From Symbiodinium natans (lineage: Eukaryota > Sar > Dinophyceae > Suessiales > Symbiodiniaceae): a stretch of 64,000 bases of DNA. Made by a program: the position numbers and the translations under genes. The notes below the pieces were generated by a model that ran no database searches, was not told the DNA's origin, and was given only the letters and a program-made list of their open reading frames with translations. Shown here one piece after another: positions 11,600 to 24,208 of the stretch. The stretch spans positions 490,501 through 554,500 of the forward strand of contig CAJNDS010002129.1 of NCBI GenBank assembly GCA_905221605.1, read 5' to 3'. Numbering within the stretch: the first letter of the stretch is position 1; the number at the start of each line of letters is the position of its first letter.

Positions 11600-14500
11600 G
11601 GTTTGGGGCTTTTATCTTGAGGCCCCCAGCTTCTCCAAGCCGCTGCTGCTGGCTGCCAGTTGTTTGGCAGCGGCTGCCGCCTTGTCCTGGGCTCCTGCCC
11701 TCACCTACGACTTCCAGGGTGGCCCCTGGCATGAAAAGGAGCTTTATGGAGCTTTGTTGCAGGCTTCCGGGGGGCACAAGAAGCGTTCCGTGTAATGAGA
11801 TTGCTGTGCTCGAGTTTCTGCAAGCAAGGCTTCTTCATGGACGATGCCATGATTCAGAAGCCTGGCCTGCAATTTTCCTGCGGCCCATGGTGTTCGGCGG
11901 AAGCACAGGCGCAAGCTGAGCAAAGTTCAGACCCCAATGCTCCGTGATTTTGGTGCTGAACGCAAAGCTACTGTCGCAGATGCACCATCCCAGGAAAAAC
12001 CCCAACGTCTATGAAGAGCTGAATTGGCGCCGTCTCTTTCGGACCGATTACTGGGGCCTGGACATGTTTGAGGCCAGAGTCGAAGGCTAGTGAAGTGCTG
12101 ATTTCAGCAATTGAAGATGGTTGAAAGCCAATTCTTTGACAGGGACCTTGGACGCATAAGTCCTTCCGACCCCTGACCGTGCTGACCTTCCGCTGGAATC
12201 ATGCGATTCACGATTTCAGCGGCCACTGCGCGGCATGATGCAGCAGCCAAGATGAAGCGTCAGAAAGATGCCACAAGGAAGAACAGGTCCAGTCGTAAGA
12301 CATGCAAGAGCCTGCTCTCATACTCTGCCAGAGCTGTACATGTGATGCGCCTTTTGCTAGCTCCTCACAGATTGCGAGCGTAAGCCAGTGGACAACCTTT
12401 GGCGGCTGTGGTGATGAGGCTCGGGCTTCCACATCGTAAATGTTCTGCTGAACGCGGCCCCTTGTCACCAGGATCCAGTTGGGTGTTGTGCAGCACAATG
12501 CAGCGCACGTGTGCCGACGGTCTGCGGAGACATGCCTTCGCTCAATGTGCCCACCACGTGCGGGTGCGGGATCGCAACAAATAGAAATACTAAATAGACC
12601 GATCCCTCGCAACATCACATGTTCATGTTCCGAAGGCATGTGCTGTGCTCCTGGCCGTGTTTGGGCAGCATGCTGGTCTCAGCCTAGACTGGGCGGTGCT
12701 GCTGGGAGCGCTGTTCTTGGCACATCCGATCCACACGGAGAGCGCCCCTTGGAAAGCAGGGCCAGAAGCCTGCGATTGGGCTTCGTCCGGAATCGAAAGG
12801 ATGAATTCTGAGGTGCTCTACATCGTGGGCAGGGCTGACCTCCTTTGCTTGCTGCTGGTGCTGTTGGCAGCCCTCATCTACGCGCCCTGCATCAAAGCCG
12901 CTCAGCCTGCTGTTTCATTCAACGCTGTTAGCTTTCAGGCTCTGGGGGGCTCTGGGGACTAAGGGCACATTTTGGAGCTCAGAGACGCTTAGCCGCTTGT
13001 TCTTGCCCCCAGATCATGTTGAGGGCTTACCTTCAAGGTCACTAGGCTGATGGGGTTAGCCACTGCCAAGCCAGGATCCACATTGTGTTGAGGGCTTCAT
13101 TTCTCATACCGCAGAAGAGAGGCAGAGTTTCCACTCATGACTGCCATGAGGGGCTGAGCTCGAAGCAGGCAGTGGTTGAAGCTTGCTTGAAAAACAGGCA
13201 GCTGTGGTTCGGAGTCCTTCCGCAAAAATGGGCAAGACTGCTATCAAAGAGTACACTGGTTCTGCGCACGCAAGGATTTTCACGGTATTCAAGATGCACT
13301 GTAGCAGTTTGTCAAGGAATCTGCAACCATATTGTTGTCATGCCAAGCCCATTGTTCATTCTGCTGGCTCTTTCGTCCATGCGATCAACCAGTCACTTCT
13401 TAGGGAGCAGCTTTGGCTCCGTCAAGCAACGTATGTGTGTATACCGGGTGTATATGCTACGCGAGTTTGATATTTGCATGCCGGTAGACCGTGTACGTTG
13501 GAGGAGCAGCGGGGTTTTGCTGCCCTGGCTCCGGTGCTGGCCGTTTCTGCCTCGGCGCTGCTCGTTGCAGCAGGGCTCTGCAAGGAGACAGGCCATGAAG
13601 GGTTCGGAGGTTTTGGAGGTTCATAGCTGCCCAGAGCTATGAGGATTCAGAGTTCAATGCGCTTGCATTGCCGCCGCAAAAGAACGTCAGCCGGCACAGT
13701 TGAGATAACGCGGCTATTTGCTTCCGAGCTGGGTGATGATACGTGCTTAAGTTAGCTTCAGTATGGAGTCGGACTTCCTTGAATCAAGCGGTGCTGACAC
13801 ATGTGCGTTGCGGCGCTCGTTGAGAGGCTTCTGCTTCTTTGGGCTGCTGGCCGGATGGGAGATTCTCAGAGGCAAGAGAGTCGTTTGGAAGCTTGAGTTT
13901 GCAGCCGGGGTCCGTGGCCACTTCATGTGGCACGTGCTGTGTTGAGAGTCGGACCCAAAGTCCGAAGGCCCTGCGATTTCTTACAGTGTGGTGTATCCTG
14001 GCCGGGAGGTTTGACGAGCACGAGCCAATCGCAAGTCTTCCGCGCACTCCGCTTGGTTGCCATCCTGTTGATGGGCATTGCTGCTTGCGGTGTCAGAGTC
14101 TGGCATGCTGGCTGCATGAAGGATCGAGAGGGCCTCAGTCCCAACTCACGATTTCATGAGGCATTTGTCACTTTTCGCTATTGGTCGCAGTCAGAGAGGC
14201 TGCGGTATCTCTTCGTGCCTAGCTGTGCCAGGGTATTCTCGTGAGATCTGGCTGGCAGCCCACAACGGTGCTTTCAGATAAGCAACACAATGCTCCCTTG
14301 CAAGTCCCTTACGTTCTGACAATCGCGCCTGCTGGCATCCAGGTGCAATAATCACATGCAGATCATATGGTTGTTCTGTCCATCGGATGCCCAGGTACAC
14401 TGGTGGGACAGCGATCGACAACATGGATCCTCACAGTAATCCTGTCGCTTCTTCATCGCAACGATTTTCTGGCAAGTGCTCATATGTGCACGTTGTAGGC

Positions 14501-17254
14501 AGTTCAGGTTCTACTGCAGAGTGTGCCGGCAATCAGTGACTTTGAGGTGTTGTGCTCTGGCCTTGCCAAGGCTGTTCACACTGATCGGTGGGTCCGCTTG
14601 CGTAGCTACGCCTTGGTGCATGGCATCTATGCCAAACTTTTGGTGTTTCCTACCTTCCTCAGACCCTCGGAAAGCAGTATCAGAGTGTACTGCACTGCAT
14701 GCAGAGTTCACATCTGCCAAAGATTGGCAAAGATGCTTTACTACGCTGTCAAACTGCCAGAGTGCTAAGCTTTTGTTGTCATGCTCATGCCAAACGAGCA
14801 ACTTCGAAAAAGCTAGTTCAGGCTATGACTACTCCTTTGATGCCATTCCTCTGGTCTTTGACGCCACGGACCTGCGCTTACTGCTGCCACTGACGGCCTA
14901 CCTCGGCTTTGGAATCCTTCTGGTCCTCTCACTTGCGGCCGCCGTGCGGCACAAGGAGTTTGTGGCACATGAGCCCCATGTGACAATGTGGACGTAGACC
15001 GCCTTGAGTTCTGCAGGTGCTACGGCCAAAGGCATGCCGGTCACCAGCAGAGGGCCCGATCATTGGGCTGGCGATTCTCATCCTGAGCTTTGTTCCCATG
15101 CCTCTTGTCTGTCCATGCCCGCTTGCTCTGGGCTTGCCGGGTGCCAAGCAGCATATTTTGTGGCTTCACTGGCCATTGCGAGAAAGCATGGCCCGAACCG
15201 TTGGTAGCACCCGTATAATGCGGCAGCCTGCCGACCGTCCATGTCCCATGTCCCAGATGAAGCCGAAGCCACCGAAGCACCTAGCTTTCCAGGTCCAACA
15301 TTCTCTTTCCAGTTGGCACAATGATTGGCGAGCGGCTCCTCTACATCCCTTCAGCAGGACGAGCAGCGCTTGGCTTGTTGTATACATGCTGCGACGGCCC
15401 GAGAGAGTCTTTGCTCACCACACATCATAGAGAAGTGTACTTTCTCAAAGGATTGTGCTGGAAAGTTTGCAGAAGGGGGGAGGGGGCTCATTCCAAGTGT
15501 TAACTTCTTGTTCAAGAAGGAACGGGTGATTCAAGAAGTAGGCTGGCTTTCGGTTCAGGGCTGCTGACAACGCTGGTGTGCCTGGCCCACCGATCTGCTT
15601 GTCCTCGGCTCCTCTCATCTCTGCTGCGCCTTGGCCCTGTTCCGGCTGGCGGACCGATCATATCTTGCAGACCTTTCAAAGTTTTCAAGGTGGAGTGTAT
15701 TGTAGAGCGGCGCAGATGTCAACGTGGCGCTTTGCAAGGCTTTTGGCTGGAGGCCTGGCTGTTTGGCGTAGTGCCCTTAGAGTTCCAGCGACTCAGAGGC
15801 ATTAGTGGCATTAGTGGCAGAGCTTCTGTGTCGTTCGCATAAGGGGATCCAGAAACTGTGCCATAGTGAGGCCATTGTAGTTCGGTGTGACCAAACCGAC
15901 TTCTTAACTTTCTTGCAGAAGTCGTCGCACTTCTGTCTGCTGAGGAGTGGAAGGACTCAGACAGCATCACCACTGCAGATGGAATGACCCAGCTGCGCTC
16001 AGCCCTTGTGGTTGCAACTTTCTATCGAGCTTTGCAATGCTTCGCACGTCCCACTTGAAAGAGTCAGCCATCCCGGTGTCGAAGAATGTCGAAGACGGCA
16101 GCATGTGCCAAGTGGCGAGGCAAGAGTGCAGTTCAACCTTGCCAACGTGTATCTGAAGGCGGGAAAGATGTATGAGACTTCGTGCCCATGCTGAAAGAAA
16201 AAGCATGAAAAAGCACTTCGCGAGGCCAAGCAATACGATGAGGCGCTGGCCACGTATCAGCGTGCCATCGACATTGATCCCACGGAGCCTGAGTTGCCAT
16301 TGGGGGCGTTCTTGATTTCCACATAAGGGTCCCCTATGTCCCCCCCTATGTCCCCTTTAGGGACTCTAGAGGGACTCTAGAGGAACTCTTGAGGGACGTT
16401 AAATGGGAGACTCTAAAGGGAGACTAAGGGGACTCCAGAGGGAGCAGAAGATGTGGCGGAGAAGGTGTAAAGGTGATGACACGGAGTCGGTTCTTCCCCA
16501 CCCGAGGTTGTTAAGAAATCGTTCGCGAGTTGTGGGTGAAGACAAGATAGGGTTTTTTAACGTTAAAATAAAAACCCATTAAGGGTTTTTTGACGTTAAA
16601 CAACCCTAAATTTCAATTTCGCCGGGGCCAAGCCAAGGATCATGATGCCCTGCCTCTCTACCATGCCGGGCAAATCCTCTTCTTCAAGGGGCGGCATCAG
16701 GAAGCTGCCAGATATTTAGAGAAGGCAGTGGCCATGGGTCCTGGAAGAGAAAAAGGGGCGTCCGAGGATGATAGATGTCGAGAAAGAAGCGTATAAAGTT
16801 TTGTCGGACCGGCGGGTCATTGCCGTCGGGCCTTTTTCGGGAGACCCTTCGCTGTGCGGAAGAGAAGACGAGAGGATAAGACAGACAGAGAGGGCGAGAG
16901 AGTGAAACTGAACAATCGTTTTCACTTTTCACCTCAGAGGACCCTATAGCACGCGTTTTCTGGGGCGACCCCTTCGGGTCAAGCGTGTTGGAAGGAAGGA
17001 AGCAGGTCTGAAGTCTTACCAGGAAGCTGGAGACGAAACTGAGATGTGAGCAGTGCAGGGCTGGGAGATTGGCTTGGGTCAATCTGTTAGGGTTGGGGAG
17101 GCATCGCAGCATACAATATGGTAGCATGGATAACTTTGCCCTGTGGCCGCCATGCTAGGCCGTCAACGGCTATTTCAGCCCCTTGACTATTCAGGCTGGG
17201 CAATCCCGAGTATGCTCAGGGAAGAGAGCCGTGCTGGAGCTTGTGGCCATATGT

Positions 17255-17286
<32 letters not shown>

Positions 17287-18939
17287 TGTAACTGTATAAT
17301 TAAATATATACAGTGTGTTTCTATATATATATATACATAGTGTATACATAGGTTTACATACATGTACAGAGATAGATAGTTATATATACTATATATATAT
17401 ATATACATGATGCATGCAAGTCGCCACCTGGGAGTTGACTGCAACGTGAAGAGGCGGCGTAGGCCGAGGCTGCAAGTCCAGGGTCAAGAAGCCCGCAAGG
17501 AAGAAGAGATCTGGCATGACTACGCGCTCTCCCTGTTCTTTATGCAGAAGCCGTGCTTCGGATGGCACGATGTTATATACTTTTTGGCAAGATGGGCTCG
17601 CAGTCTGCTCCCCTTGGGCCAAGGCAAGCTTCAGTTGCTCATTTTCAGAAGGCCTTGGCGATAAACCCAGGCTTCACCAAGGCGGCCCAGCTCTCCAGAG
17701 ACAGTTTAGTTTGCTTTGGGTGCTGGTGTCATGCAGAGGTGTCATCCCCAAGGTTAGGAAGAGGGGCTCATCCCTAAGGTTCTTCAAGCCTCTGGTGACA
17801 ACATCAAAGGGTTGGTCGTTCCTCTTAGACTCATGCTTTCAGACCCAGACCCCTAAACCCTGAATCCCAAGCCCTTCCCCTAACCCCTTAAACACGCTTT
17901 CTGGACTTGGGCTTCTGAAGCATTGTGCAAAGCATTCTCTCTGCAGTTGCCCGGCGGAGCTTGGCTAGACGGGTGGCAAAAACCCCCTAAACCCTAGATG
18001 GCCGTTGCAAGCTTTTGTCGTCGGGAGGCCTTGAACAACATGGCCTGTGCTGCTGGGCTGGGTGCCGTCACAGGCGCTCTGTCGAAGGAGTACTACCAAC
18101 ATGCCATCAACGCATTGGACCAGGCGGCAATGGGCGACATGTCGCAGTGCGTGACGGTACATGCACTGCACCTGTTGTGGCAAATGCATAGCCTGTTTGT
18201 GTTTCAGACGTGACGCAATTCAGATCTACAGCCATGAGACTATGATCATGGGGCCCCAGTCTAGGATGCTTTGCAAAGTGCATGGCCCACGATGCCAGGC
18301 GGTGCGGATAGATCCCGGCAATGTCCTATATTGGCGCAATGCCGTCGCCTTGATGATGGCAGGCAGCGGATGTCCCGGCACGAGTAGTAGTGAGAGCCAA
18401 AGTGGTGCCAATCAGCTGCCTATCTTACGATCAGTTCTCAAACTAGAACTGTCCGAGTCTGAATAGTCTTTTCCAATCCGATCATCGCAAGTCATTCAGT
18501 CAAGACTCGGATGCTCATGTCACTCATGCCCTTCAACACAGGAGGTGACCAGCAGCGAGCCACTGTCACCTGGAACCAGCTTGTCGCAATGAACCCACAG
18601 GGCGCGGGCCAGCCGCGCCTGGGCAGACATGGGCTCGGAAGAATAAACGGAAGCCTGAGGCCTAAGGATGAAGGCCGAGGGTTTGGTTTACATATATTTT
18701 GTCCTGTATGTTTTAATTTAACTGCAGCTCCGGTCACAGCTCAGTCGTTGTGCAGCATGTCAGTCCTGTGCAGCCCTGTAAGGCCCAGCGACTGCAGTTG
18801 GGAGTTCTACTTCAGATGACACGCTGGACATGGAAGATAAAATGGCGGAAGCACGGAAGTCGTGTGCGAATTTCTTCACGAACACACGTGCGGCCGCGAC
18901 GACGGCCTCGGATTTCGGCGTGCCAAGGGCCCGACTAGT
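11600..18939 (+). CDS. TMTC: TMTC-family protein O-mannosyltransferase, multi-exon
   Basis: TMTC enzymes are ER membrane proteins that add O-mannose from dolichol-phosphate-mannose and have C-terminal TPRs. The exon chain reads in family order. It starts with a first helix ending ALTYDFQ (11607-11718), then FFMDDAMIQ (11829-11856) and NPNVYEELNWRRLF (11994-12084). These are followed by THKSFRPLTVLTFRWNHAIH (12143-12212), the HPIHTE block (12636-12740), and LYIVGRADLLC (about 12811-12890). Next come ALLVAAGLCKETG (13513-13593), ILLMGIAACGVRVWHAG (about 14047-14115), YALVHGIYAKLLVFPTFL (14583-14661), YDYSFDAIPLV (14822-14990), GLAILILSFVP (about 15056-15105) and IGERLLYIPSAG (about 15318-15400). 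TPR exons follow near 16110-16310, 16625-16740, 17560-17700, 18020-18150 and 18295-18360. A last exon may run from about 18814 to the TAG at 18937-18939. The true start codon is not visible, and some joins, including a possible intron at 12741-12810, are uncertain. Confidence 0.88.
16318..16470. repeat. Degenerate GGGACTCTAGAGG repeats within TMTC intron
   Basis: Variants of GGGACTCTAGAGG and GGGTCCCCTATGTCC recur in this 150-bp stretch between two TPR exons. The motif is partly self-complementary. It resembles the GGGACCC/AGGGTCCC-rich elements at 39661 and 60188, but I cannot align it reliably with them. Confidence 0.5.
16549..16608. repeat. Short palindromic duplicated motif
   Basis: AGGGTTTTTTAACGTTAAA is followed after about 15 bp by AGGGTTTTTTGACGTTAAA. 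The core TTAACGTTAA is itself a perfect palindrome, and ACCC/GGGT arms flank it. It lies directly upstream of a TPR exon of the TMTC gene. Confidence 0.8.
17243..17410. repeat. AT-rich microsatellite in TMTC intron
   Basis: Runs of (TA)n separated by short mixed sequence lie between two TPR exons. No other structure is visible. Confidence 0.9.
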
Positions 18940-21639
18940 CGAGTAGCCGGGCAGCTTTTGAATTACAAGTTCTAGGGTCCGCCAACAGTATTTGCTCCGA
19001 TTTTAGGGAGTCTTGTGAGCTGACAAATTGGAACAGGGATGGGTTTTCATGTTATGACATGAGAGGCACAGGCTCGGTGCGGGGCCTGCAGTAGCGAGTT
19101 TTAGTGGTGGTTCCAAACTGATAGGTAGACATGCGCATGAGGTTTTGCAGTCTGGAGTGCAGAACATGCTCGGCCGCCAGTGCTTGTCAGCCGGGAGGGA
19201 TGTGAAAAATGAACGTGAGGCGGTGTGCCTGTCACGCCTGGAAGCAGATGTAACTGCACAGCAGAGCCACGAAGTAAACCCCACAAGCAACTCAGTGCCC
19301 TGGCTTCACAGTGATGCGCAGGACAATTGACAAGCACATGCCGCCAGATTTGCCTACTGGAGTCGTGTTCCAAGATTTATAGAAGCATTGCTAGTCCTGC
19401 CATGACATGGACATCCACGAATGCTGAGATTGGGTCCTGGAACCAGGCTGCTTGGCAATTACTGGGCGCAATTCTGACTTGGATGATGCAGATGAAGGAA
19501 TTCAAAGGTCAAAGGCCCCACGGGCTGAACCAACTTTGGCATATTCCTGGATCCCAGGGCGAGTCGCTTCGACAGATCCACAGTGATGCTGCCGAGGCCC
19601 CACGGGCAAAATTGGCTGCATCATGTTGCGTGAACAGGCTTCATGTCCCCACTCGATTCGTCTAGGTGGGCTAGTTTTTGAGGGTAGTTGGCAGGATCCG
19701 TGCTTGCTTGCGGTGCAAGTTTCATGTGCAACTTGAGCTGCGCAATGTCATTGTCGCTTGTCAGCGAGGTTCGGAACTTCATCCGCCGCTTGCACGCACA
19801 AACAACCAGAGAACGTTTGATTTGAAGAGGTGGACAAGGGTGCCATGCCGAGCAGCTGCATCATTGGCAAAGTCAGAGCTTGATTCATTGAACACCTTGC
19901 ATCTGTCTGCATATGCTTTCATCCGCGTGGGCCATCAAGAGCTTCTCGTTGCTCAGCCGATCAACGGCTCAGGACATCATGGGCAGACTGCCCACCTTGC
20001 GCCGCTCGGCACGACACACGCACACACATGTGAATTGATATGTACATAAACATACACACACACATATATATATATATATATGAGTGTAACTGCAACCAAA
20101 CCAACACACAGTTGCATATTCATGGGTTTATCTCTTTCTCTCTCTCTCTCTCTGTCTCCCTCTCTCTCTGTCTCTCTCTCTCTCTCTTTCTCTCTCTGTC
20201 TCTCTCGCTCCCTCTCTGTCTCTCTCTCTCTCTCTTTCTGTCCCACTCTCTTTCCCTCTCTTTGTTTTTGACAAAGTGGTTGAAGGCCCAGGCTGTCAGG
20301 CAGCCTGGCGGGCTCAAGCTCACATTCTGGGGCTCTTCGCATGGGAACAGGTGCTCAACAAGGAAAATGCACAACCCTCAGTGCAGCCTTCTAGATGTTC
20401 CCTCGCGAGGTGGGTCAAGAAAAGTGTGCAGGGCGCCGAACTTTCAGCACCTGCACCGCCGGCGCCAGTGACGCACGGCTTGAACCTAAACCCTAAACCT
20501 TAAACCGGGCCAGCGACCTTAGTGACCTTGGAAGGTGCTTTTTGTCGTCTTGCATGGCTTTGGGTTTACCTTCCTGGGTTGTCGTCAGGGCACTTGTTAG
20601 GCAAACCACTTTCCTCCCTGCGATGCGGTTCGCCCAGCTGTGCTGGAGGGTGAAATAAACCGGGCCAGTTGCTTTCTTCCAAGGATGGCGCCTGCCCCTC
20701 CGCAGGCTGCGTGCGCAGTCTTGCTGCGTCGGGGCGTGTGAATCTACATGTATGCATACATCTGGATAGACATATATAGATAGATAGATATATATATATA
20801 TACATTTGCAAAACACGTTTCGTGCATTTATTGTTTCTGTGTATTTGTGTTTTTCGCTTGGTTACATGTGCACGGACATATACATATAAAGATGTTCGCG
20901 AACATTCGAAGCTGTTGCAGATTTTGCCTTTGTCGACAGGTCAATCACAGCTTTGTTCATGGAGGACGTGCGGTGCCGAGACGACGGCCGGACATTCAGG
21001 AGCGATGAGAATGTCCTAATTATCATACTCTAGTTAGTAGAATTTATATAGAAATATAGTAGTAAGATGTAGTAGTATAGCAGTATAGTAATATGTCAAT
21101 ATGGTAATATAGTAATGTGTGTATATATATATATAGTAAAAGAGTAATATAGCATGGTATCCTGCACATGCATGAGCAAAACAACTTGTCCAGGAGAATG
21201 TGCCTGGTAGCAGCGGCGATGGCTGCACCGCCTACATGTTCCGCGCCAGACGTTTCTACATCACAACCACATGCCATGATCTTCTTGAGGGTGCTGAGTG
21301 CGCTTTCATATTTGGGTGGCCTCTGTCGAACCTTGCATGTTGCTAACGCACGTGACCCGGCCCTGATCGGCTTCTGTCCGCCCTCCTTTTCCTGCGTGCA
21401 TAAGGCAAGTGCAGCTGCCTGCTGCGCGCCTCTTCAACGTTGCATCACGTGGGTGGCCTGGCTGAATCCTGCAACAGCATGGGTCCTGGAACCCCTGAGT
21501 TCGTGGGCATAGCTCCACCTATTAATCGAATGAAAGGTAACGAAACGTATCCTCCCTACCTTCAACATGTGCGCTGGACCTGTGTGAAGGCGCTCATAGG
21601 ATGGCCCCTTTATGGCGATAGACGATAGCCCTTCCAGCC
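18940..21639. other. Intergenic, microsatellite-rich
   Basis: Between the TMTC stop and the IQ-motif gene I find only simple repeats: (CA)/(TA) at 20030-20080, (TCTC)n at 20130-20275, GATA/TA at 20755-20805 and AT-rich short repeats at 21040-21150. There are also a few CCCTAAA copies near 20486-20503. No exon is convincing. Confidence 0.6.
20130..20275. repeat. (TC)n-type pyrimidine microsatellite
   Basis: About 145 bp of TCTC with occasional G or CCC interruptions on the + strand. Open frames rich in Ser/Leu on this strand and Arg/Glu on the other are artefacts. Confidence 0.97.
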
Positions 21640-22833
21640 ATGGTACACGTTCCCGGACTGCGGAGGGGCACAGACAGGGTCTTCCAAAACTACTTCCTGC
21701 TGACGCAGGCGGCCAGCGAGAACCTGGCAAGGGAAGTTCGAGCAGTGACCAGGATCCAGAGTGTCTTCCGTGCCTCCAAGGTCCGGCTTAGTTGGCGTGC
21801 GGTGGTGGCCGCAACGCTGACAGTCCAGCGTGTGGCTCGTGGTTGGTCGGGTCGGCGTCGGGCGCGCCTCCTACGCTTCCAGCGTCTCACGCGGTTGCAG
21901 AACCATTTCTTTTATCAATCGGCCGTGGTGATCCAGCGCTTCTTTCGCGGCTGGAGCAGTCGCAAACACTTGCATGACTACCATGGGAGGAAGCGGTATA
22001 TGGAAAAGTGCGCGCAGCGTGGCGAGTGGACCCAAGCCTATCTGGCGCAGGAGCACCAACAAAGCCTGACAAGGGGCAAGATGGAGGAGGAGGAGCAGAT
22101 GAGGCAGGAGATCCGCAACGTGGCAGGCGAGATCCACCACCTAGTCAGCACCAAGAGCATCCCAGGTGTCTACAACCCCCCGTACAACGACCACTTGCCT
22201 CGTGCTTTTGACAAACCCATCGAGCAGCACTTGCGAGAGTCCTTGCGGGTTCAGCTGCCCAGGTCAATGCGACGCCCGCAGCATCACCTTCAGAGCTTCC
22301 ACCTCCACAATGGAGCGACTGGGGCAGGTGGGGCTCGCATGCCTCGCCTTGGAGTGTCACAGGTGGAGCAGATGATGTCCGACCTGTCCTCGCCTCCCCA
22401 AGAGCTTCCAGACCGGGCACCGTGTTTGTCAAGGACCGCGAGCACCGGCCGCTGCCAGCGAATACAGGGTCCTTTCAGGTCGCGGGAGCAGATTGAAGTC
22501 GCCAATGCCAAGGCCGCCAACCTTTACAAGTCGGTGCAGGCCGCTTCCCCTTACGATGCTGTGGACCGGGACCGGAGTATGCAGAACAAGCTGGCAAAGA
22601 TGAACCGCACCTCGCACGAAGATTTCAAAGCGCCTGGGCGCCTGGCTGAGCGCCCGCCACCTCAAAGCGTACACGCGTCGGTTCCCTACTTGGAAAGGCC
22701 CCATGAGCTGCGCAACGATTACTTGGAGCTGCCCAAGATCAGGGATAAGCCACCATTCTACACAGCTTTACCAAGCAACAAGAATTTCGAGGAGCTGAAT
22801 GAGCAGCCTATGCTCCAATGTGGCCACGCCTGA
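21640..22833 (+). CDS. SPATA17: IQ-motif protein, SPATA17-like (intronless)
   Basis: The 397-residue soluble protein carries three IQ-type calmodulin-binding motifs near its start: IQSVFRASKVRL (39-50), VQRVARGWSGRRR (62-74) and IQRFFRGWSSRK (99-109). Then come a charged helical stretch (about 112-165) and the block STKSIPGVYNPPYN (170-183). That arrangement of IQ motifs followed by 'LxSTKxIPGxYNxP' matches my memory of SPATA17, a cilium and sperm-tail central-apparatus protein. Dinoflagellates have flagella, so this role fits. The rest (190-397) is basic, Pro- and Gln-rich and without a known fold. The frame is open from the first ATG to TGA with no intron. If it is not SPATA17, a generic IQ-domain flagellar protein is the alternative. 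Confidence 0.75.
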   Translation: MVHVPGLRRGTDRVFQNYFLLTQAASENLAREVRAVTRIQSVFRASKVRLSWRAVVAATLTVQRVARGWSGRRRARLLRFQRLTRLQNHFFYQSAVVIQRFFRGWSSRKHLHDYHGRKRYMEKCAQRGEWTQAYLAQEHQQSLTRGKMEEEEQMRQEIRNVAGEIHHLVSTKSIPGVYNPPYNDHLPRAFDKPIEQHLRESLRVQLPRSMRRPQHHLQSFHLHNGATGAGGARMPRLGVSQVEQMMSDLSSPPQELPDRAPCLSRTASTGRCQRIQGPFRSREQIEVANAKAANLYKSVQAASPYDAVDRDRSMQNKLAKMNRTSHEDFKAPGRLAERPPPQSVHASVPYLERPHELRNDYLELPKIRDKPPFYTALPSNKNFEELNEQPMLQCGHA

Positions 22834-24208
22834 GGCCAGTCAACTCTGTCGATTGTCGAGCTCGCAACATGCTGGGCTTTAGCTAGGTGACGATTTTTAG
22901 TTATTGTAAATTGATTCCCATGCTGGAGCCTGCGCGAGAATATCGCATTGGGCTGTCCCTGTAGTTCGTCGTGGCCTCATGTGCCATGGTGTCATGGGTG
23001 CACGTCACAAATCATGTCTATTTTCATGCTGAACCAGTACAGTCACACGCCTTCTGTCGAATGCACGAATACAAGAAAGCAAGCTAGCATGTGCGAGTCA
23101 TCACCATTGCTGTCCCATGCTCCTAGTTGCACAGGATTGCATCCTGCATCATTTGGACTTGCACCTGTAGTAGGTCGGTCTCACTACAGATGTGGCAATT
23201 GCTGATGCCATTGAGTTTAGCGAAGGTGCAGAAAAAACTGGCGGTCGGTGAAATTGCGACGAGACATGTCTCATGCAACGGTGCCTTGTAGTATTGTAAT
23301 ATGCGGTAGTCTGGGTTATTCACGCCTTTCTGCTTGGTCAAGTAGCGTGTTGCGGGTGCTCCGGCTCAACATGCCTGAATGAGGTTGCCAAGCGGCGTCC
23401 AACCAAAATGGTGTTTCGAACGCATGCCTTCACTCTTGCCACACCCTCTGATGCGTGACGCGGATGCATAGGGCGAGTGGCAGGGCTTCGTGCACCTGTC
23501 GTGAGCGCTCAAAGTCCTTCTGAAGCTCAGGTGATCAGCAGGCCGTCCTGAGCCAGCACTGAGATAGGAATCTGCCTGTGGTGTGAAACAACTACAGAGC
23601 CTGGCAGGAGCTGCCTGCCATGCGCCTATCTCGTAGTTTTCGCATAACCTAGCTTTGCTTAAGTCGATGGCTTGCAGCTGTACAAACACGGTTGCATGTG
23701 TCTCGCCATCCCCCCACCCCCCCCACCCCCCCCCCCCCCCCATGCCCAAATTCAAAGCCGGATAGGTGGGGCGCTCAGTTGCCGGAGTCCCTGTGCGCAT
23801 CAACTCGGAGGTGCGGAGAGCCGCAGAGCCTTGGATCATCTTACTGACTGTTGGTTGGCAGGGAATAAGGGAATTAGGGCCCTAAATATACCATTTAAGG
23901 GATTATATAGCGTACCTGGCGTACCTCATTCATCTTAAGGCTTAAGACCTGTCGATGTGAAGCAGCCACTTGGAGACGCATCGCCGCGACGTGATCTTTC
24001 CGTCATATTCCGAGTTCCAAGCGAGATGTGGGAGAGCCGTAGCCCCCCCTAGGTGCAGAGGCGGCATTTGGATCCCCCTTGCAGACAGCACGTGTCGACT
24101 TGATTGTTTGCCCTTCAGCAACTTCAGCAACCTTGCAAGAGGGACAGCGCACATAGTGCGGCAGCAGCAGCACCAGACCCAGCAGTAGAGTCGTGAGTAG
24201 AAAGTCAG
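22834..24208. other. Intergenic; poly-C tract and possible MITE arm
   Basis: A C-rich homopolymer lies at 23710-23741. At 23868-23930 the sequence GGGAATTAGGGCCCTAAATATA resembles one arm of the inverted-repeat element at 62213, but a second arm is not clear. No exon is seen. Confidence 0.5.

Noticed and set aside
20040-20471. Ser/Leu-rich frame around the TC microsatellite
   Set aside because: Microsatellite translation only.
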